Assembly: GCF_051014685.1 (NCBI RefSeq)
Contig: NW_027478520.1
Location: 434,001 to 498,000 of the forward strand
DNA length: 64,000 bases
DNA from: Ptiloglossa arizonensis
Lineage: Eukaryota > Arthropoda > Insecta > Hymenoptera > Colletidae
Direction of reading: 5' to 3'
The position numbers and the translations under genes are program-made. The notes beneath the pieces are model-generated. The model ran no database searches and was not told where the DNA came from. It worked only from the letters and a program-made list of their open reading frames with translations. This document shows positions 24,478 through 36,855 of the stretch, one piece after another. The stretch's first letter is position 1, and every line of letters begins with the position of its first letter.

Positions 24478-26955
24478 TCCTTAACTTCAAACTCCCATAT
24501 CTCGCGAACGGATTGACGAACTCGAGAAATTCCTCTTGCATCTGAAAGTAGAAACTCGCCCGATTACAACGGTATATGTATTTTTCCCCTCGGCAATAGT
24601 ACTTATTGGTTTCGAGTATCAGACTTGCTAAAATTTTGATGGTTTCTCAACCATTCCTTAATTTCAAACTCCCATATCTCGCGAACGGATTGACGAACTC
24701 GAGGAATTCCTTTTGCATCTGAAGGTAGAAACTCGCCCGATTACAATGGTGTGTGTATTTTTGCCCTAGGACAAAGTAGTTATTGGTTTCGAGTATCAGA
24801 CTTACTAAAATTTTGATGGTTTCTCAACCAATCCGTAACTTCAAACTCCCATATCTCGCGAATGGATTGACGATCTCGAGAAATTCCTGTTGCATCTGAA
24901 AGCAGAAACTCGCCCGATTACAGTGGCATGTGTATTTTTGCCCTAGGCCATAGTAGTTATTGGTTTCGAGTATCAGACTTGCGAAAATTTTGATGGTTTC
25001 TGAACCATTCTTTAACTTGAAACTCCCATATCTCGCGAACGGATTGACGAACTCGAGAAATTCCTGTTGCATCTGAAAGTAGAAATTCGCCCGATTACAA
25101 CGGTATGTGTATTTTTGCCCTAGGCCATAGCAGTTATTGGTTTCGAGTATCAGACTTGCGAAAATTTTGATGGTTTCTCAACCATTCCTTAACTTCAAAC
25201 TCCCATATCTCGCGAACGGATTGACGAACTCGAGAAATTCCTGTTGCATCTGAAGGTAGAAGATCGCCCGATTACAACGGTATGTGTATTTTTGCCCTAG
25301 GCAATAGTAGTTATTGGTTTCGAGTACCAGACTTGCAAAAATTTTGATGATTTCTCAACCATTCCTTAACTTCAAACTCCCATTACTCGCGAACGGATTG
25401 ACGAACTCGAGAAATTCCTGTTGCATCTGAAAGCAGAAACTCGCCCGATTACAACGGTATGTGTATTTTTGCCCTAGGCCATAGTAGTTATTGGTTTCGA
25501 GTATCAGACTTGCGAAAATTTTGACGGTTTCTCAACCATCTCTTAAATCCAAACTTCGATATTTTGCGAACGGATTGACGAATCGGAGAAATTCCTGTTG
25601 CATCTGAAAGCAGAAACTCGCCCGATTACAACGGTATGTGTTTTTTTGTCCTAGGCCATAGTAGTTATTGGTTTCGAGTATCAGACTTGCGAAAATTTTG
25701 ATGGTTTCTCAACCATTCCTTAACTTCAAACTCCCATATCTCGCGAACGGATTGACGAACTCGAGAAATTCCTCTTGCATCTGAAAGTAGAAACTCGCCC
25801 GATTACAACGGTATATGTATTTTTCCCCTCGGCAATAGTACTTACTGGTTTCGAGTATCAGACTTGCTAAAATTTTGATGGTTTCTCAACCATTCCTTAA
25901 TTTCAAACTCCCATATCTCGCGAACGGATTGACGAACTCGAGGAATTCCTTTTGCATCTGAAGGTAGAAACTCGCCCGATTACAATGGTGTGTGTATTTT
26001 TGCCCTAGGACAAAGTAGTTATTGGTTTCGAGTATCAGACTTACTAAAATTTTGATGGTTTCTCAACCAATCCGTAACTTCAAACTCCCATATCTCGCGA
26101 ATGGATTGACGATCTCGAGAAATTCCTGTTGCATCTGAAAGCAGAAACTCGCCCGATTACAGTGGCATGTGTATTTTTGCCCTAGGCCATAGTAGTTATT
26201 GGTTTCGAGTATCAGACTTGCGAAAATTTTGATGGTTTCTGAACCATTCTTTAACTTGAAACTCCCATATCTCGCGAACGGATTGACGAACTCGAGAAAT
26301 TCCTGTTGCATCTGAAAGTAGAAATTCGCCCGATTACAACGGTATGTGTATTTTTGCCCTAGGCCATAGCAGTTATTGGTTTCGAGTATCAGACTTGCGA
26401 AAATTTTGATGGTTTCTCAACCATTCCTTAACTTCAAACTCCCATATCTCGCGAACGGATTGACGAACTCGAGAAATTCCTGTTGCATCTGAAGGTAGAA
26501 GATCGCCCGATTACAACGGTATGTGTATTTTTGCCCTAGGCAATAGTAGTTATTGGTTTCGAGTATCAGACTTGAAAAAATTTTGATGATTTCTCAACCA
26601 TTCCTTAACTTCAAACTCCCATTACTCGCGAACGGATTGACGAACTCGAGAAATTCCTGTTGCATCTGAAAGCAGAAACTCGCCCGATTACAACGGTATG
26701 TGTATTTTTGCCCTAGGCCATAGTAGTTATTGGTTTCGAGTATCAGACTTGCGAAAATTTTGACGGTTTCTCAACCATCTCTTAAATCCAAACTTCGATA
26801 TTTTGCGAACGGATTGACGAATCGGAGAAATTCCTGTTGCATCTGAAAGCAGAAACTCGCCCGATTACAACGGTATGTGTTTTTTTGTCCTAGGCCATAG
26901 TAGTTATTGGTTTCGAGTATCAGACTTGCGAAAATTTTGATGGTTTCTCAACCAT
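24478..26955. repeat. 7-monomer higher-order repeat, 1,239-bp period, two copies
   Basis: Copies at about 24,478-25,716 and 25,717-26,955 (exactly 7 x 177). Repeated landmarks: 'cagacttgctaaaatttt', 'gaactcgaggaattcc' (which makes an EcoRI site), 'tctgaaccattctttaac', 'gcgaatggattgacgatctc', 'ctcccattactcgcg', and a divergent monomer with 'cttcgatattttgcgaac' and 'cgaatcggagaaa'. The copies differ at only a few bases, such as 'cttattgg' against 'cttactgg'. The match ends at 'ttaacgtctaac' near 26,962. No 176-bp 'attaccaactc' monomer is present, which fits the exact multiple of 177. Confidence 0.9.
25052..25228. repeat. representative 177-bp monomer (XhoI to XhoI)
   Basis: This unit runs from one CTCGAG to the next, exactly 177 bp, and is close to the majority sequence of the window, so it can serve as the reference monomer. 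My consensus counts are 39 C and 34 G (about 41% G+C) with 10 CpG. The unit has a conserved core running from 'ttcaaactcc' through TCGCGA and CTCGAG to 'gcatctgaaag', and a fast-changing segment between 'gatta' and 'ttattgg' that defines most monomer classes. No convincing internal half-repeat was seen apart from two CGAAC copies 12 bp apart between the NruI and XhoI sites. Confidence 0.9.
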
Positions 26956-28009
26956 TCCTTAACGTCTAACTCCCATATCTCGCGAACGGATTGACGAACT
27001 CGAGAAATTCCTGTTGCATCTGAAAGTAGAAACCCGCCCGATTACAATGGTAAGTGTATTTTTGCCCTAGGCCATAGTAGTTATTGGTTTCGAGTATCAG
27101 ACTTGCGAAAATTTTGATGGTTTCTCAACCATTCCTTAACTTCAAACCCCCATATCTCGCGAACGGATTGACGAACTCGAGATATTCCTGTTTCATCTGA
27201 AAGTAGAAGCTCGCCCAATTGCAATGGTGTGTGTACTTTTCCCCTGGGCCATTCCAGTTATTGGTTTCGAGTATCTAACTTGCGAGAGTTTTCATGGTTT
27301 CTCAACCATTCCTTAACTTCAAACCCCCATATCTCGCGAACGGTTTGAAGAACTCGAGATATTCCTGTTTCATCTGAAAGTAGAAGCTCACCCGATTGCA
27401 ATGGTGTGTGTTCTTTTCCCCTAGGCCATTCCACTTATTGGTTTCGAGTATCAGAATAGCGAAAATTTTGATGGTTTCTCAACCGTTCCTTAACTTCTAA
27501 CTCCCATATCTCGCGACCGGATCGACGATCTCGAGAAATTCCTGTTGCATCTGAAAGTAGAAACTCGCCCCATTACAGTGGTGTGTGTACATTCCCCCTA
27601 GGCCATTGTAGTTCTTTGTTTTCGAGTATCAGACTTGCAAAAATTTTGATGGTTTCTCACCCATTCCTTAACTTCAAACTCCAATGTCTCGCGAACGGAT
27701 TGACGAACTCGAGAAGTTCCTGGTGCATCTGAAGGCAGATACTCGCCCGATTACAATGGTATGTGTATTTTTCCCCTAGGTCATTGTAGTTATTGGTTTC
27801 GAGTATCAGACTTGCGAAAATTTTGATGGTTTCTCATCCATTCCTTAACTTCTAACTCCCATATCTCGCGAACGGATTGACGAACTCGAGAAATTCCTGT
27901 TGCATCTGAAAGTAGAAACTCGCCCCATTACAATGGTGTGTGTACTTTCCCCCTAGGCCATTGTAGTTATTTGTTTTCGAGTATCAGACTTGCAAAAATT
28001 TTGATGGTT
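26956..28009. repeat. transition satellite monomers, start of the 'tttcatctg' domain
   Basis: Six monomers in which the classes change. 'tattcctgtttcatctg' and 'gaagctcgcccaattgcaat' appear for the first time (27,183 on), with 'gcgagagttttcatgg' at about 27,283. These resemble 28.6-28.9 kb at a spacing of about 1,418 bp. 'acattccccctaggcc' and 'ttctttgttttcgag' near 27,590 are private variants. Confidence 0.85.
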
Positions 28010-30487
28010 TCTCAACCATTCCTTAACGTCTAACTCCCATATCTCCCGAACGGTTTGACGAACTCGAGAAATTCCTGTTGCATCTGAAAGTAGAAACTCG
28101 CCCCACTACAATGGTGTTTGTACTTTTCCCCTAGGCCATTGTAGTTATTGGTTTCGAGTATCAGACTTGCGACAATTTTGATGGTTTCTCAACCATTCCT
28201 TAACTTCAAACTCCCATATCTCGCGAACGGATTGACGAAATCGAGATATTCCTGTTTCATCTGAAAGTAGAAGCTCGCCCGATTGCAATGGTGTGTGTAC
28301 TTTTCTCCTAGGGTATTCCAGTTATTGGTTTCGAGTATCAAACTTGCGAAAATTTTGATGGTTTCTCACCCATTCCTTAACTTCAAACTCCCATATCTCG
28401 CGAACGGATTGACGAACTCGAGAAGTTCCTGGTGCATCTGAAAGCAGATACTCGCCCGATTACAATGGTATGTGTATTTTTGCCCTAGGCCATAGTAGTT
28501 ATTGGTTTCAAGTATCAGACTTGCGAAAATTTTGATGGTTTCTCAACCATTCCTTAACTTCAAACCCCCATATCTCGCGAACGGATTGACGAACTCGAGA
28601 TATTCCTGTTTCATCTGAAAGTAGAAGCTCGCCCAATTGCAATGGTGTGTGTACTTTTCCCCTGGGCCATTCCAGTTATTGGTTTCGAGTATCAGACTTG
28701 CGAGAGTTTTCATGGTTTCTCAACCATTCCTTAACTTCAAACCCCCATATCTCGCGAACGGATTGAAGAATTCGAGATATTCCTGTTTCATCTGAAAGTA
28801 GAAGCTCACCCGATTGCAATGGTGTGTGTTCTTTTCCCCTAGGCCATTCCAGTTATTGGTTTCGAGTATCAGAATAGCGAAAATTTTAATGGTTTCTCAA
28901 CCGTTCCTTAATTTCTAACTCCCATATCTCGCGACCGGATCGACGAACTCGAGAAATTCCTGTTGCATCTGAAAGTAGAAACTCGCCCGATTACAACGGT
29001 GTGTGTACTTTTCTCCTAGGGCATTCCAGTTATTGGTTTCGAGTATCAAACTTGCGAAAATTTTGATGGTTTCCCACCCATTCCTTAACTTCAAACTCCC
29101 ATATCACGCGAACGGATTGACGAACTCGAGAAGTTCCTGGTGCATCTGAAAGCAGATACTCGCCCGATTACAATGGTATGTGTATTTTTCCGCTAGGTCA
29201 TTGTAGTTATTGGTTTCGAGCATCAGACTTGCGAAAATTTTGATGGTTTCTCAACCATTCCTTAACGTCTAACTCCCATATCTCCCGAACGGTTTGACGA
29301 ACTCGAGAAATTCCTGTTGCATCTGAAAGTAGAAACTCGCCCCACTACAATGGTGTTTGTACTTTTCCCCTAGGCCATTGTAGTTATTGGTTTCGAGTAT
29401 CAGACTTGCGACAATTTTGATGGTTTCTCAACCATTCCTTAACTTCAAACTCCCATATCTCGCGAACGGATTGACGAAATCGAGATATTCCTGTTTCATC
29501 TGAAAGTAGAAGCTCGCCCGATTGCAATGGTGTGTGTACTTTTCTCCTAGGGTATTCCAGTTATTGGTTTCGAGTATCAAACTTGCGAAAATTTTGATGG
29601 TTTCTCACCCATTCCTTAACTTCAAACTCCCATATCTCGCGAACGGATTGACGAACTCGAGAAGTTCCTGGTGCATCTGAAAGCAGATACTCGCCCGATT
29701 ACAATGGTATGTGTATTTTTGCCCTAGGCCATAGTAGTTATTGGTTTCAAGTATCAGACTTGCGAAAATTTTGATGGTTTCTCAACCATTCCTTAACTTC
29801 AAACCCCCATATCTCGCGAACGGATTGACGAACTCGAGATATTCCTGTTTCATCTGAAAGTAGAAGCTCGCCCAATTGCAATGGTGTGTGTACTTTTCCC
29901 CTGGGCCATTCCAGTTATTGGTTTCGAGTATCAGACTTGCGAGAGTTTTCATGGTTTCTCAACCATTCCTTAACTTCAAACCCCCATATCTCGCGAACGG
30001 ATTGAAGAACTCGAGATATTCCTGTTTCATCTGAAAGTAGAAGCTCACCCGATTGCAATGGTGTGTGTTCTTTTCCCCTAGGCCATTCCAGTTATTGGTT
30101 TCGAGTATCAGAATAGCGAAAATTTTAATGGTTTCTCAACCGTTCCTTAATTTCTAACTCCCATATCTCGCGACCGGATCGACGAACTCGAGAAATTCCT
30201 GTTGCATCTGAAAGTAGAAACTCGCCCGATTACAACGGTGTGTGTACTTTTCTCCTAGGGCATTCCAGTTATTGGTTTCGAGTATCAAACTTGCGAAAAT
30301 TTTGATGGTTTCTCACCCATTCCTTAACATCAAACTCCCATATCACGCGAACGGATTGACGAACTCGAGAAGTTCCTGGTGCATCTGAAAGCAGATACTC
30401 GCCCGATTACAATGGTATGTGTATTTTTCCGCTAGGTCATTGTAGTTATTGGTTTCGAGCATCAGACTTGCGAAAATTTTGATGGTT
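28010..30487. repeat. 7-monomer higher-order repeat of a different family, 1,239-bp period, two copies
   Basis: 'ccttaacgtc' at 28,021 and 29,260, and 'attggtttcaagtatcag' at 28,501 and 29,740, are both 1,239 bp apart. Monomers include 'atctcccgaacggtttgacg', 'cttgcgacaattttg', 'gattgcaatggtgtgtg', 'gcgagagttttcatgg' and 'gcgaccggatcgacg'. The copies differ at scattered positions ('tttcccaccc' at 29,071 against 'tttctcaccc' at 30,310). The period equals that of the 24.5-27 kb block, but the monomer set is different, so it is an independent 7-mer. Confidence 0.9.
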
Positions 30488-33400
30488 TCTCATCCATTCC
30501 TTAACTTCTAACTCCCATATCTCGCGAACGGATTGACGAACTCGAGATATTCCTGTTTCATCTGAAAGTAGAAGCTCGCCCGATTGCAATGGTGTGTGTA
30601 CTTTTCCCCTGGGCCATTCCAGTTATTGGTTTCGAGTATCAGACTTGCGAGAGTTTTCATGGTTTCTCAACCATTCCTTAACTTCAAACTACCATATCTC
30701 GCGAACGGATTGACGAACTCGAGATTTTAAATGTAGCATCTGAAAGCAGAAACTCGCCCGATTACAACGGTATGTGTATTTTTGCCCTAGGCCATAGTAG
30801 TTATTGGTTTCGAGTGTCAGACTTGCGAAAATTTTGATGGTTTCACAACCATTCCTTAATTTCAAACTCCCATATCCCGCAAATGGACTGACGAACTCGA
30901 GAAGTTCCTGTTGCATCTGAAAGTAGAAACTCGCCCGATTACAATGGTTTGTGTACTTTTCCCCTGGGCCATTCCAGTCATTGGTTTCGAGTATCAGACT
31001 TTAGAAAATTTTGATGTTTTCTCAACCATTCCGTAACTTCACACTCCCATATCTCGCGAACGGATTGACGAACTCGTGAAGCTCCTGTTGCATCTGAAAG
31101 CAGAAACTCGCCCGATCACAACGGTATGTGTATTTTTGCCCTAGGCCATAGTAGTTATTGGTTTCGAGTGTCAGACTTGCGAAAATTTTGATGGTTCCTA
31201 AACCATTCCATAAGTTCAAACTCCCATATCTCGCGAACGGATTGGCGATCTCGAGAAATTCCTGTTGCATCTGGAAGCAGAAACCCGCCCGATTACAGTG
31301 GTATGTGTATTTTTGCCCTAGGCCATAGTAGTTATTGGTTTCGAGTGTCAGACTTGCGAAAATTTTGATGGTTCCTCAACCATTCCTTAACTTCAAACTC
31401 CCATATCGCGCGAACGGATTGACGAACTCGAGATATTCCTGTTGCATCTGAAAGTAGAAACTCGGCCGATTACAACGGTGTGTGTACTTTTCCCCTAGGC
31501 CATTCCAGGTGTTGGTTTCGAGTATCAGACTTGCGAAAATTTTGATGGTTTCTCAACCGTCTCTTAACTCCAAACTCCCATATCTCGCGAATGGATTGAC
31601 GAACTCGAGAAATTCCTGTTGCATCTGAAAGCAGATACTCGCCCGATTACAACGGTCTGTGTATTTTTCCCCTAGGTCATTGTAGTTATTGGTTTCGAGT
31701 ATCAGACTTGCGAAAATTTTGATGGTTTCTCATCCATTCCTTAACTTCTAACTCCCATATCTCGCGAACGGATTGACGAACTCGAGAAATTCCTGTTGCA
31801 TCTGAAAGTAGAAACTCGCCCGATTACAACGGTGTGTGTGCTTTTCCCCTAGTCCATTCCAGTTATTCGTTTCTAGCATCAGAATTGCGAAAATTTTGAT
31901 GGTTTCTCAACCATCTCTTAACTCCAAACTCCCATATCTCGCGAACAGATTGACGAACTCGAGAAATTCCTGTTGCATCTGAAAGTAGAAACTCGCCCGA
32001 TTACAATGGTGTGTGTTCTTTTCCCCTAGGCCATTCCAGTTATTGGTTTCGAGTATCAGAGTTGCGAAAATTTTGATGGTTTCTCAACCGTTCCTTAACT
32101 TCAAACTCCCATATCTCGCGAATGGATTGTCGAACTCGAGATATTCCTGTTGCATCTGAAAGTAGAAACTCGCCCGATTACAATGGTGTGTGTACTTTTC
32201 TCCTAGGCCATTCCAGTTATTGGTTTCGAGTATCAGACTTGCGAAAATTTTGATGTTTTCTCAACCATTCCGTAACTTCAAACTCCCATATCTCGCGAAC
32301 GGATTGACGAACTGGAGAAATTCCTGTTGCATCTGAAAGTAGAAACTCGCCCGATTACAACGGTGTGTGTGCTTTTCCCCTAGTCCATTCCAGTTATTCG
32401 TTTCTAGCATCAGAATTGCGAAAATTTTGATGGTTTCTCAACCATCTCTTAACTCCAAACACAGATATTTCGCGAACGGATTGACGAATCCGAAAAATTT
32501 CTGTTGCATCTGAAAGTAGAAACTGTCCCGATTACAAAGGTATGTGTTCTTTTCCCCTAGGCCATTCCAGTTATTCGTTTCTAGCATCAGAATTGCGAAA
32601 ATTTTGATGGTTTCTCAAACGTCTCTTAACTCCAAACTCCCATATCTCGCGAACAGATTGACGAACTCGAGAAATTCCTGTTGCATCTGAAAGTAGAAAC
32701 TCGCCCGATTACAAAGGTGTGTGTGCTTTTCCCCTAGTCCATTCCAGTTATTCGTTTCTAGCATCAGAATTGCGAAAATTTTGATGGTTTCTCAACCATC
32801 TCTTAACTCCAAACTCCGATATTTCGCGAACGGATTGACGAATCCGAAAAATTTCTGTTGCATCTGAAAGTAGAAACTCGCCCGATTACAATGGTGTGTG
32901 TTCTTTTCCCCTAGGCCATTCCAGTTATTGGTTTCGAGTATCAGAATTGCGAAAATTTTGATGGTTTCTCGACCATTCCTTAACTTCAAACTCACATATT
33001 TCGCGAATGGATTGACGAACTCGAGAAATTCCTGTTGCATCTGAAAGTAGAAACTCGCCCGATTACAATGGTGTGTGTTCTTTTCCCCTAGGCCATTCCA
33101 GTTATTGGTTTCGAGTATCAGAATTGCGAAAATTTTGATGGTTTCTCGACCATTCCTTAACTTCAAACTCCCATATCGCGCGAACGGATTGACGAACTCG
33201 AGATATTCCTGTTGCATCTGAAAGTAGAAACTCGGCCGATTACAACGGTGTGTGTACTTTTCCCCTAGGCCATTGCAGGTGTTGGTTTCGAGTATCAGAC
33301 TTGCGAAAATTGTGATGGTTTCTCAACCGTCTCTTAACTCCAAACTCCCATATCTCGCGAATGGATTGACGAACTCGAGTAATTCCTGTTGCATCTGAAA

Positions 33401-33754
33401 GCAGATACTCGCCCGATTACAACGGTCTGTGTATTTTTCCCCTAGGTCATTGTAGTTATTGGTTTCGAGTATCAGACTTGCGAAAATTTTGATGGTTTCT
33501 CATCCATTCCTTAACTTCTAACTCCCATATCTCGCGAACGGATTGACGAACTGGAGAAATTCCTGTTGCATCTGAAAGTAGAAACTCGCCCGATTACAAC
33601 GGTGTGTGTGCTTTTCCCCTAGTCCATTCCAGTTATTCGTTTCTAGCATCAGAATTGCGAAAATTTTGATGGTTTCTCAACCATATCTTAACTCCAAACT
33701 CCGATATTTCGCGAACGGATTGACGAATCCGAAAAATTTCTGTTGCATCTGAAA
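30488..33754. repeat. mosaic satellite segment with a 10-monomer (1,770-bp) echo
   Basis: About 18 monomers. 'ctcggccgat' at 31,461 recurs at 33,231, exactly 1,770 bp (10 x 177), within a match of about 31,390-31,920 to 33,160-33,690. The domain introduces 'tcgtttctagcatcag' followed by 'aattgcg', 'caaccatctcttaactcc' and 'cgaatccgaaaaatttctg'. Near 30,719-30,740 one monomer has 'gagattttaaatgtagcatc' where others have 'gagaaattcctgttgcatc', a local rewrite with a net gain of 2 bp. Adjacent monomers at 32,870-33,230 share 'tttctcgacc', which removes the usual minus-strand stop. Confidence 0.8.
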
Positions 33755-34788
33755 GTAGAAACTCGCCCGATTACAATGGTGTGTGTACTTTTCTCCTAGG
33801 CCATTCCAGTTATTGGTTTCGAGTATCAAACTTGCGAAAATTTTGATGGTTTCTCAACCATTCCTTAACTTCAAACTCCCATATCTCGCGAACGGATTGA
33901 CGAACTCGAGATGTTCCTGTTGCATCTGAAAGCAGATACTCGCCCGATTACAACGGTCTGTGTATTTTTCCCCTAGGTCATTGTAGTTATTGGTTTCGAG
34001 TATCAGACTTGCGAAATTTTGATGGTTTCCCATCCATTCCTTAAATTTAAACTCCGATATCTCGCGAACGGATTGACGAACTCGAGAAATTCCTGTTGCA
34101 TCTGAAAGTAGAAACTCGCCCGATTACAAAGCTATGTGTATTTTTCCCCTAGGCCTTTGTTGTTATTGGTTTCGAGTATCAGACTTGAGAAAATTTTGAT
34201 GGTTTCTCAACGATTCCTTAACTTCAAACTGTCTTATCTCGCGAACGGATTGACGAACTCGAGAAATTCCTGTTGCATCTGAAACTAGAAACTCGCCCCA
34301 TTACAATGGTGTGTGTATTTTTGCCCTAGGCAATAGTAGTTATTGGTTTCTAGTATTCAGACTTGCGAAAATTTTGATGGTTTCTCAATCATTCCTTAAC
34401 TTCAAACTCCAATATCTCGCGAACGGATTGACGAACTCGAGAAATTCCTGTTGCATCTGAAAGTAGAAACTCGCCCGATTACAAAGGTATGTGTATTTTT
34501 ACCCTAGGCCATTCCAGTTATTGGTTTCGGGTATCAGACTTGCGAAAATTTGGATGGTTTCTCAACGATTCCTTAACTTCAAACTCCCATACCTCGCGAA
34601 CGGATTGGCGAACTCGAGATGTTCCTGTTGCATCTGAAAGTGGAAACTCGCCCGATTACAATGGTGTGTGTACTTTTCCCCTAGGCCATTCCAGTTATTG
34701 GCTTCGAGTATCAGACTTTCGAAAATTTGATGGTTTCTCAACCATTCCTTAAATTCTAACTCCCATATCTCGCGAACGGATTGACGAA

Positions 34789-34938
34789 CTCGAGAAACTC
34801 CTGTTGCATCTGAAAGTAGAAACTCGCCCGATTACAATGGTGTGTGTACTTTTCCCCTAGGCCATTCTAATTATTGGTTTTGGGTATCAGATGATTCCTT
34901 AACTTCAAATTCCCATATCTCGCGAAAGGATCAACGAA
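34789..34938. repeat. 150-bp monomer with a 27-bp deletion
   Basis: XhoI-to-XhoI distance is 150 bp instead of 177. Between 'gggtatcaga' and 'tgattcctt' (junction about 34,891) the stretch normally running from 'cttgcg' through the A4T4 tract to 'tctcaac' is gone, a net loss of 27 bp. Because 27 is a multiple of three, the reading frame across the unit is kept. The same deletion is in the partner copy at 39,038-39,187. Confidence 0.93.
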
Positions 34939-36354
34939 CTCGAGAAATTCCTGTTGCATCTCAAAGCAGAAACTCGCCCGATTACAACGGTATGGGTATT
35001 TTTGCCCTAGGCTATAGTAGTTATTGGTTTCGAGTATCAGACTCACGAAAATTTTGATGGTTTCTCAACCATTCCTTAAATTCAAACTCCCATATCTCGC
35101 GAACGGATTGACGATCTCGAGAAGTTCCTGTTGCATCTGAAAGCAGATACTCTCCCGATTACAACGGTCTGTGTATTTTTCCCCTAGGTCATTGTAGTTT
35201 TTGGTTTCGAGTATCAGACTTGCGAAAATTTTGATGGTTTCTCAACCATTCCTTAACTTCAAACTGTCTTATCTCGCGAACGGATAGACGAACTCGAGAA
35301 ATTGCTGTTGGATCTGAAAGTAGAAACTCGCCCGATTACAACGGTATGTGTATTTTTCCCCTACGCCATTGTAGTTATTGGTTTCGAGTATCAGATTTAC
35401 GAAAGTTTTGATGGTTTCCCAAACATTCCTTAACTTCAAACTCCCATATCTCGCGAACGGATTGACGATCTCGAGAAATTACTGTTGCCTCTGAAAGTAG
35501 AAATTCGCCCGATTACAACGGTGTGTGTACTTTTCCCGTAGGCCACTCCAGTTATTGGTTTCGAGTATCAGACCTGCGAAAATTTTGATGGTTTCTCAAC
35601 AATTCCTTAACTTCAAACTGTCTTATCTCGCGAACGGATTGACGAACTCGAGAAATTGCTGTTGCATCTGAAAGTAGAAACTCGCCCGATTACAACGGTA
35701 TGTGTATTTTTCCCCTAGGCCATTGTAGTTATTGGTTTCGAGTATCAGACTTGCGAAAATTTTGATGGTTTCTCAACCATTCCTTAACTTCAAACTCCCA
35801 TATCTCGCGAACGGAATGACGAACTCGAGAAATTCCTGTTGCATCTGAAAGTAGAAGCTCGCCCGATTACAACGGTGTGTGTACTTTTCCCCTAGTCCAT
35901 TCCAGTTATTGGTTTCGAGTATCAGACCAGCGAAAATTTTGATGGTTACTCAACAATTCCTTAACTTCAAACTGTCTTATCTCGCGAACGGATTGACGAA
36001 CTCGAGAAATTGCTGTTGCATCTGAAAGTAGAAACTCGCCCGATTACAACGGTATGTGTATTTTTCCCCTAGGCCATTGTAGTTATCGGTTTCGAGTATC
36101 AGATTTACGAAAATTTTGATGATTTCTCAAGGATTCCTTAACTTCAAACTCCCATATCTCTCGAACGGATTGACGAACTCGAGAATTTCCTATTGCATCT
36201 GAAAGCAGAAGCTCGCCCGATTACAAACGTATGTGTATTTTTCCCCGAGGCCTTAGTAGTTATTGGTTTCGAGTATCAGACTTGCGAAAATTTTGATGGT
36301 TTCTCAACCATTCCTTAACTTCAAACTCCCATATCTCGCGAACGGATTGACGAA

Positions 36355-36559
36355 CTCGAGAACTTCCGATTGCATCAGGAAGTAGAAACTCGCCCGATTG
36401 CATCTGGAAGTAGAAACTCGCCCGATTACAATGGTATGTGTATTTTTCCCCTAGGCCATTGTAGTTATTGGTTTCGAGTATCAGACTTGCGAAAATTTTG
36501 ATGGTTTCTCAACCACTCCTTAACTTCAAACTCCCATATCTCGCGAACGGATTGACGAA
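36355..36559. repeat. 205-bp monomer with an internal 28-bp tandem duplication
   Basis: XhoI-to-XhoI distance is 205 bp. The segment 36,368-36,395, starting 'gattgcatcagg', is followed directly by 36,396-36,423, starting 'gattgcatctgg'; the two 28-bp copies differ at one base. It duplicates the 'gcatctg...actcgccc' part of the monomer. The partner copy is at 40,604-40,808. Confidence 0.95.
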
Positions 36560-36855
36560 CTCGAGAAATTCCTGTTGCATCTGAATGTAGAAACACGCTC
36601 GATTACAAAGGTATGTGTATTTTTCCCCTAGGCCATTGTAGTTATTGGTTTCGAGTATCAGACTTGCAAAAATTTTGATGGTTTCTCAAGCATTCCTTAA
36701 CTTCAAACCCCCATATCTCGCGAACGGATTGGCGAACTCGAGAAATTCCTGTTGCATTTGAAAGTGGAAACTCGCCCGATTACAATGGTGTGTGTACTTT
36801 TTCCCTAGGCCAATCCAGTTATAGGTTTCGAGTATCAGACCAGCGAAAATTTTGA

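Larger units (their letters stand above)
33755..36855. repeat. 24-monomer unit, copy 1 (4,249-bp offset)
   Basis: This run of about 17.5 monomers is repeated at 38,004-41,104 with an offset of 4,249 bp. It holds four monomers with 'aactgtcttatctcgcga' (34.2-36.0 kb), one shortened monomer (34,789-34,938) and one lengthened monomer (36,355-36,559). The offset is fully explained: 24 x 177 is 4,248, plus 28, minus 27, with a further +1 (an extra T in 'tagtattcag' near 34,353) and -1 ('tttcgaaaatttgatgg' near 34,720). The copies are nearly identical. Left border: before it 'cgaatccgaaaaattt', in the other copy 'gtcgaactcgagat'. Confidence 0.9.

Noticed and set aside
25052..25228. Monomer as an ancient dimer of about 88-bp halves
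   Set aside because: Only weak local resemblance ('ctcgcgaacggatt' and 'ctcgcccgatt') was found, at unequal spacing and without support along the remaining length.
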